From Diadema setosum (lineage: Eukaryota; Echinodermata; Echinoidea; Diadematoida; Diadematidae), in NCBI RefSeq assembly GCF_964275005.1, contig NC_092698.1, forward strand, positions 34,691,662 through 34,755,661: 64,000 nt of DNA. The letters run 5' to 3'. Position 1 is the stretch's first letter. Every line of letters begins with the position of its first letter. Shown in pieces: positions 25,701 through 34,700 of the stretch. The position numbers were made by a program, and so were the translations under genes. The notes under the pieces are model-generated. The model searched no databases. It had not been told where the DNA came from and worked only from the letters and a program-made list of their open reading frames with translations.

Positions 25701-28700
25701 AGTTTCCTATTTACACAACCAAACTATCTCACTTACAGACGTCATGTTCTCTTGAGCAATTGGACAGGCACAAGAAACCATATCGTTTGACCTCTGTTAC
25801 AATTATTCAAGTGGTTACCTATCACTGGACATGGTCAATACCCACAAACACACACAAAGTAACATTGCTTATTTGTATCTCCAAATCCAACAGAAAAGAT
25901 CAAAGACATGATCCCTAAATGTGAAAAGATAATAATGATCATGAAACATATGAGAATACCTCAATGGTTTGCAAAGGATTGTAGGAGCTCTACTTGAATA
26001 ATGTTCACGAAGATATTAATATAACTGATTATAGGCCTGCTGGAAAGCCAGGACCAGTGTGTGCTTCTCAATAATGCTGACCATACACAGACTGCAAATT
26101 TTGTAGCCAGGTATTAGCAATACAAACATGTAGGAAGCAGAAAAATGCTACTGTGAAGTTTGTTAGCCCCACCTTCTTAGCAAGGTCTTCTTGAAGTTTC
26201 TCTACACGGGGATCTTCTCCAGTCTCTGTACCCCTGCTGACGGTCACCAAGACCTTGGTGTTCACCTTGCAGCTCCTGGTTTTCACATCCTTCGTAGAGA
26301 CAGACTTGTGAGACAGCAGAGGTGCGGCTGTTACTCCAACACTTCTCGCCAATACCTTGTCGATCATGCTGGTATTGAAGCTCTGGTCACGTTCACCATC
26401 TTGCCTGATGTCTCTCGACTCCAGCTCCTTGGGCGTGAGGAGAGTGATGGAGCTGTCTCCACCAGGCCCACAGCTGTCATCTGGATATGTCAGCAGCTCC
26501 TTCGCGATTCCTTCTTCGTGTTTGTCCTCTCTGGTGGGCACGTCATCAGGAGTGACAGATGGTTCAGACTGAGAAACAATATCAAGTTTAGAAATTATGG
26601 AGGACAGTTCCCCATCTCCAACATCCTCTTCTGTCACAACGCTGCTGGATACCACCACTTCATCTGCATCCTTGATAACTTCGGTGATGATGTCTTCACC
26701 ATGCTGGTCATCTGCTGATGCTGATTGGTTACACACCTGGGTACCCTCAACAGCAGGACCTCCTTCCTCACCACTTTCCTCATCTCCTGTTGCTCCTGTT
26801 CCACTCTCGTCGTCTCCTGCTGCTCCTGTTCCACTCTTGTCATCTCTTGCTGCACCTGTTCCACTCTCCTCATCTACTGCTGCACTTGTTTCACTCTCCA
26901 TGTCTCCTACTGCTCCTGTTCCACTACCCTCCTCTTCTGCACTTCTTGACTCCACATCATCGGTACTGCCCTCTACCACTTCCACAAGGAGGACATCATC
27001 TTCAGCTTGATGGATGGACCATGATCCATAAACGATTTCCTCATCTCCAGATTTATCTTCCATACAAGGTGTCGGTGCTTCTGGCAATTCACTACCCTTG
27101 TTGAAACTCTCGGTAGTGATACTGCCTAACTCTTTGCCTCCAGCTTGACGTTCAACTGCATCATTTTCACCCAATTCTTTGTCCCACTCCTCTGGGGTAC
27201 ACATCCCATCTTGCGGAATGGATTCTTGGTCAATCTCTTCGGCGGAACTTTCAGCATCAGTCCACCTTTCCTGAGAACTCTCCTGAGATTCTCTGGGACT
27301 CTCTACGACTGGCTTCTTGGCATCATTGCTGGGTGATGGTGAACTAGCCAACAATGGGACGGGTCCTTCAGACTTGTCAGAGATGGTGCTCTCTGCATCG
27401 TTACTCTCTGTAGGTGAAGACAGTGTCAGCAGTTTTCTGTACTCTTCATCCGGATCCTTATTATCTGTGAAACAGTAAGAGAAATCAATGAACTGGTGAT
27501 TGATATAATGTGCCTTAACAGGCACCACAAGCATACACCACTTATTTTTTTTTTTTTCTAATCATTTCAATAAAGATGGAATTCGCAGCCTACAATAGCT
27601 GTTATAATTAGTATATTTGAGAGGTCACAAATGAAGATCATTATTACTGTGATCTAGTTTCTTCTTTTTCCTTTTGTCTGGGAGAGTAGTCTAATGAATG
27701 ACTCACAATCATAAGTTATTGTCAGAACAAAATCATTACAGTGCTCTTACTAAAAGCAAAGCTATGTGACAGACCAACAGATGTCCTGCAGTAAGCTTTT
27801 ACATCAACCAAGGTCAAATTCTTTAATCTCATTAAAAAAATCTTCATCCATGGGGCAGGTATGTTGGACAATGCTGTCACAAGATTGATAATTGGTGTTG
27901 CATCAAATGGTTTGTTTAGGTTTTTTCTTTCTACTATGGTCACGACACAAACAACAGACAACACAAACTTAATATATATCACCATGCACTAACTGACAGA
28001 CAGATAGACAATGAAACACACTTTTACAAAAATTGACACATATCTGTAAGAATGCCCTGAATAAACCACACAGTGTGCTAAACACAGCAAATGCATATAA
28101 CATTTAGATGGATCATTAGTGCTTTAGTTCACGGATCATGCTGGGGGCAGCTACATACTTGTTAGTATTTCAAGGTAATTCACCAACACAAAGCAGTGAG
28201 TGCAACAGTTAACCAGATAGCCCTACCTTCCTTTTCTAGCAGCCTAAAATCGTCAAAGTAACCACCCCCAATTCTGCCCTGGAGGGGAGAGACGCTCTTC
28301 CAGTCCTCTTCTTCACCATGGATAGAATCTATTAACCACCAGCCATACTCTCCCTCCTCCTCCTCCTCCTCTTCCCCTTCCCACTCATCATCAATTCCAT
28401 CTTCATCAGAGCCTAGGGAGGAGTGTCGGAGCATAAATGGATTTAGAATGTGTACATAAAGCAGACATGGCTTCACTTAATCTGTAACATATGAATTGTT
28501 TGTTGTCTACATACATTTAAGCCAGTTTCTGGCTGCCGAAATTCATCATCTAAACTGCAGTGTAATTAGAAAAAGCCAGACAACCCTGAATTTTGTGATG
28601 GAAGCTTTAAAGCCTAGATGTAGACATAAAATATATGCAGATGGTACCAAGTATACTAGAGAATAATATTGGTTGATGACAAAGACCCTGTAATAACCAT

Positions 28701-31700
28701 GACAACACATTTGTGAGAAAATCATGTAAAATTTTTCAACATCAGCCTGCAAAGGTTAACATGTACACTCTTCCAATCATTGAGCTGGCTACCACTTCAA
28801 AGATGGTAATGGATAAAACTCGCTTGACTAACAGACACAAGTATATGGCCACACAAGACCAACAGTAGAAAATTTGAGTAGTTCTGAACCACCAGCGTGA
28901 AAGTGAAAGAGCTGCCAGATTGTGAATATGAAGGTACCAAAATATTCTAAGACTATGTCTTATAATGAAGACATTGGAACCAAAATTTTTACTGTTTCCT
29001 TTGTTGTATACATTTCTCCCCACTTGGTGTAACAATGGTCTAAAATTAATATTTTTGCCTTCACTATATGGTCTCTTCCACACTAATTTTGTGCATGATG
29101 AAACTGTTTTACACATACAAACACCTGTAACCATCCTCGAAGATGGGTTAATTGTAAACATGATTTTTATTCTTGTCTTGAACTCAGCAGAGGTTCTTGA
29201 CACCCACTGAAAAATTCTGAATCTCAAAGCATACTTCTAAGTGCAAATTCACACAAGTGTAAAGAGTCTACTGAGTTGTTAGAAAGATCTTCAAAACATC
29301 AGATGTGCACACATGACACCTTGACATCATTACATTGTGCTGCACCTACCTTCTGTCTCGTTACTACTCTCGGCTTGGTGCTCAGGTACCTGATCCCCAG
29401 GTACCCGATTCCCAGGCACCAATGCCTTCCCCTGACCCCGCCCATCCGACACCTTCTCCCCTGCCCTGGCAGTAGAGGGTTTCTGTGGGCTTGCCAAGAC
29501 AGGTGAAGCAGACGATCTGCCTCCTTTTGCAGGAGTGGCAAACTCTGCAGACCAAAAAATATACCAATGCACATTACAAGAAAAAAGTATAAAACAAAAA
29601 ACAAACAAGGAATGAAAAAAACAAACAAACATATTTTGAAGACAAAAATATAAACTGATTAGAATATTAGGGAAATTGCACCTTTTATTATTAAGCATGC
29701 CAACAATCAAATTTTAGAAGAAACTTAACATTTATATCAAAGCTATATTTTAAGTGGGGAGAAAAAGGCACAAAATATGGTACAACATACTGGACGGCTG
29801 TTGCACTTTGGCGTCTTGCTGGTTGTCAGAGCCAGTTGGCTTCTTGCCAGTCAATTCCTATGACACAACAAACAAACAAAAACCAAAAACAATAACCAGT
29901 TTATACCGGGTGTATGTTCAGAGTTCATGTTGATCAAAACTACTGTTAGATGTCATTTAGGGGCAGATGAAAATTGAAGCGACTGAACATTCCTGTTCAA
30001 GAGTTGCAAGAAGAAAGTATATATTTAAACCACACTGATGAAAGACAGCAACGCTGTTTCAACAGTGACAAGCAGCTTGTAACCCAACTATTCACAAACT
30101 TTTGACTTTTTCAGAAAACCAAGAGATGATGCTGTTCTTATAACAGATGCATTTAGTTCAGTACACTACCCATGGATATTAAAAGATTGAGGGGGGGGGG
30201 GAAGATTCAGGGCATGTAAAGTTCATCATACATGAATATCAGTTAGAATACTCGTTAATAATCATTTTACAAAGGGCATTATCTAGTGCTATGAGATGTT
30301 GGCATCAGTCAACATCATACAAAACTTTTATAAATTTTTCATTTGCCAGCTGGATACTCGTGATACCACTTTTCCCCTGATTAAAACATGCCCACCTCCT
30401 CTTTTTGCCAGACTAGGCACACCACATCGCCATCCAAATCAAAGATTTGGCTTTGCTGGAAGAAGTCTTTCAGGCCCCCCAAGTACTTGATACCCTGGCG
30501 CTGGAATGGCGTGAGGCCCATGAAGACACTGAGCAGACGCTTGTCAGTCACCTCCAGTGGGCCGTGTTCCTGCAGCACCACACCAAATGTTCTGAAACAA
30601 AACATAACAAACTGTAATGAATCACTGGTGATGCAAACATGAGAAATGGTCTCGTGTGAGTCCAGACAGTTGTGTGAATCACAAGCCTGGTCACTCCTGG
30701 CCATCAAGACAAGTAGAGATGTATGAAATAATAAACATGACAGGAGTGGCACAAGTTCTAGACAATCCTACTCATGAAAGGGCACTATTTCATCTTGCCA
30801 AAAAAAAAAGTTGTTCATTTAAAATGACCAATGACCCTGAAGGACAGTTAAGTTGGTAGAACACAATGAACCTTTACAAATGGGAGATGCACAGCCATGG
30901 TCAGTGAAACAGCATTAATTTGTCTGTTTTTGTTGTTGCTGTGCAATGATTACACTATCTGCAGACTACTTGGGCAAGCTAGTATAAGGAGATATTCAAA
31001 ACAAGAATGCATGGGAAAGTACCCAAGAATCTCACCGATATAAATCAGCTTTTTCTGTTTTGTTCAATGATCTGTCTGCATTTGTAGATTGCTTCTTAGT
31101 GGGAGTGTTCATTCCTCGGCGAAACAAAGGTTGAGGCACCATTGGAGAAGGAAGAAGGGGAGGAATATCACTTTGGGGTTGTTGATGGGGTGAGGTGGGG
31201 GAAAAGGGGTCCGGAGGGCGATATGATCCTGGACTGATGTTAGTCCCAATGTTTGTTGACCGGTTTGGTGAAATCTGTCCCTGGTTTCCTGGAATGCTGC
31301 AGGGCGGGACTGGAGTTGGCGGCAAGCCACTCGCAAACACCGGACGCGGCAGCGGCTGGTATGAGGATACAGGAAACATTGTGGCAGCAGTGGGAACTGG
31401 TGGGCAGTTGTTCCTAGCAGATGTTGGCACAAAGAGGGGTGTTGGAAGGCATGATAAAGGCTGAATTACTGTCAAATGTTGAGTCACTCCCGGTACAAAG
31501 GCATTCGCTTGGCAGGACAGGTTCCTCTGATAGGGCACATTTCCCTGGCATGCCATGTTCTCCTGGTTTGGAATGTTTCCTGGATGGGGTAGCAAACTTT
31601 GTCCACTGCTGGGTGGGGGTAGCAATGCTTGTCCACTGCTGGGTGGGGGTAGCAAACCCTGTCCACTGCTAGGTGCGGGAAGCAGCCGCCCTTGGTATTG

Positions 31701-34700
31701 ACCAGAATTTGGTGGATACCTAATGAAATGTACAATAGAAAATGGTGATAAAGATGATAAATGTGACTGATTTTCTCTCTTAGAAAGGCAAATTCTACAT
31801 ATGTAATAACATTTTTTTTTTTAATAATGCAATGATTCTGCTATCATTCGTAAACATTCAATCATGTATAAAAATAGACATCCTGCTTGACCTAACTTAT
31901 TATTTGAATTCCAAAAGCACATCCAAAAGTACATCAATCAAAGTCATGTACTGTTCATTAGGAAACAAACTTTCTTTCTTTTTTTTTCTCTCTTTTTTTT
32001 TTGGGGGGGGGGGATTCAAAGGTAATTCAAAGACACACATCATTTGGTCACAGTATATCTATGAAACATCAGAACAATACATGACTAACATGGCCTTACA
32101 TGATTACACACAAACTACAAAATAAGAATCACACCATATCAAACAATAAAAGAGTGCTAATCAATGACAGCTTCTACTGTTTTTTTTTTCTGTAAATAAT
32201 ACAAAGAAATCTCTGAGGTGGCGTAAATATATGGAATTAGGGAATGCTGAAATTTTGATAAGGATATAAATGGCATTTGGGAACAATAACACATTTCACT
32301 GAAAAGTTAAATAAGCTTTATGATCTATTTTGACTATCATCTTTGACTATCATCAATATTTGCCCTCAACACTGGACAAGATGGTTACAACAATTTGTGA
32401 TGTCAAAGTAGTAAAATGACATCCAGACAATATCCAGAAAGAAAATCCAGCACCATTTCATTGCTTGACTAGTTACGAACACTTATAATTTATGGCTATC
32501 AAATGTATTATTCCCATTTTCTCTGGAAAAGTAACTATCACTGATGATAAGGACTATGTGTGAACACAGATTTTGTGTTCAAAGTTTGCAAGTCTTTAAA
32601 ACTATGTATTCACTCAACCTCCCATACAATAAGTGAAGAAAGGAAGATTCATCCAACTTTGCATTTTGTAAGAATAAATTATAGCATCATGCTTTGAGAT
32701 TGATGGGGCGTGCTCCCTAGCACTAATAGCAAAATAAAATCTACTACAAAAGAATTCTTCAGCAACAGGTTACTGCAAGCATTAGTATGCAGCATATCAT
32801 TTTGTTTGTGTAAATGGTGTGAAACTATGGGAAGTACAGCATAAGCAAGGCCAGTGGAATACATGTAAAGGAGTTTAAAAAAAATAATAATAATAATACC
32901 TCCAAATCTAAATTGCAAATCTAATCTTTGCAATATACAGATTTCCCCTGGTGCTCGTGGATTAGCACTTCAGCACCTTGGCAGAAAACTCATTGAGGGA
33001 ACATTAGATATATTGATTAAAGAAGCAATCCTGAGACTAGCATGCAGCAGCAAGAAAACTCATTGACGGAACATTATATATTTTGATCAAAGAAGCAATC
33101 CTAAGATTAGCATGCAGCAGCTAGTTGACTGCCTGTTAAACCAGTACCACCCACTGCAGGGTTGGTTTGAGTGATTGTATTTCAGTATAGACACACAAAA
33201 GGAATTTTGAATTCTTTAAAAATGTGAGCACACTCCACTTTAGCTCTCTATGATGTTGTACTATTCCCATGCCAATTTCATAAAATCAATAATACATATT
33301 CAAGTCTAATGTTGTCCAATCAACAATATTTCTAGATTTTAGGAAATGATCCAATATGATGCGTGTATCTCTGATATTGTGTTAAAATGAAGCCATAACA
33401 TTCAATTCAACTCTGAACAAAAGGAGGGGCAAGTTACGGCCATGATGGAAGACCATCATCAAGGAAAGAAATTTTAAAGGACAAGTTCACCTTCATTAAC
33501 ATAAGGATTGAGAGAATGCAGCAATATTAGTAGAACACATCAGTGAAAGTTTGAGAAAAATTGGACAATTGATGCAAAAGTTATGAATTTTTAAAACTTT
33601 TGTGTTGGAACCGCTGGATGAGGAGACTACTAAGGCCCGTGATGTCATATGAATACAACAGTATAAAGAAAATGTAAAGAAAATTCAACATATTTTCACT
33701 TTTTTCGCATAATAAAAGAGAACTTGACTTGCCTCTTTCTAAAGGCAATGAGAATAATATTACCCATAACATATGTCAGTAACGAGTCAAGGGAATGTGT
33801 ACTTTTTTCAAAAGATGAAATTTTGTGAAATTCTCTTTATATTTTCCTTACATTGTTGTACGCATGTGACATCATACACTGCAGTAGTCTTCTCATTCAG
33901 TGGTGACTGCACAAAAACTTCAAAAATTCATAACTTTTGAATGGATTGTCCGATTTTCCTCAAACTTTCAATGATGTGTTCTACTAATATTGCTACATTC
34001 TCTCAATCCTTATGTTAATGAAGGTGAACTTGTCCTTTAAGCATCAATTACCGTTGTCCTCCTGATGAATACATTTTTCAGCAGCTTTGATGGCTACAAC
34101 AGCAGAATCAAATCCATGAACAGAACCATGACAGTCCAAGCTCTAAAAGAAAACATTTTCATTATTGAGGTTATGAGATATATTCAGATTGTCCTTCAAC
34201 CAAATAATTTTGTGTGACAGTACCACAAAGAATATTTCAATTCATTAGGGACAGAGTGTAGAAAGATATTCTAAACTTGTACAAATGTGTGAGGTCTTTG
34301 ACATTACTACATCATAACATAACTTGTGAAAGATTGCAAATTTGTAATTGCAAAGTTATAACTTTTGTAGGTTAGTGAGTTTTTGGAACATTTGTTTCTC
34401 TACTTGACATACATGTGTAAACACATTTTTCGGGATATTCTGATTTCTCCAATGTAATCATGATTCATTTGATATAAACTGCAGAAAATCATCTTAAAAC
34501 ATAGTATGTCTTTATGGCTAAACCCCAGAAAGTTATCTATTGATGCACAATAGCCACTCTCTCTTTCTGAAGAGTGTGAGGAAAACCATGTCTCATATAT
34601 GTGTTGCCTTTTCACAAATAATGTAAACATAATGATCTTTATGAAATACAGCAGATTAGACTCTGCTCATTTAAAGTTTTTATTGTATTGGAAAACACCA

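Noticed and set aside
26597..27104. Plus-strand frames rich in Ser/Pro/Leu
   Set aside because: Antisense shadows of the acidic exon of gene A.
28742..29227. 161-codon minus-strand frame
   Set aside because: Intronic, no fitting borders, no recognisable domain; length is within chance for this much sequence.
31484..31735. Second open frame through the proline-rich exon ([15 protein letters not shown] repeats)
   Set aside because: It is the shifted reading of the LLPPPSSGQ repeat. It stops before the exon end, and only the other frame joins the next exon in phase.
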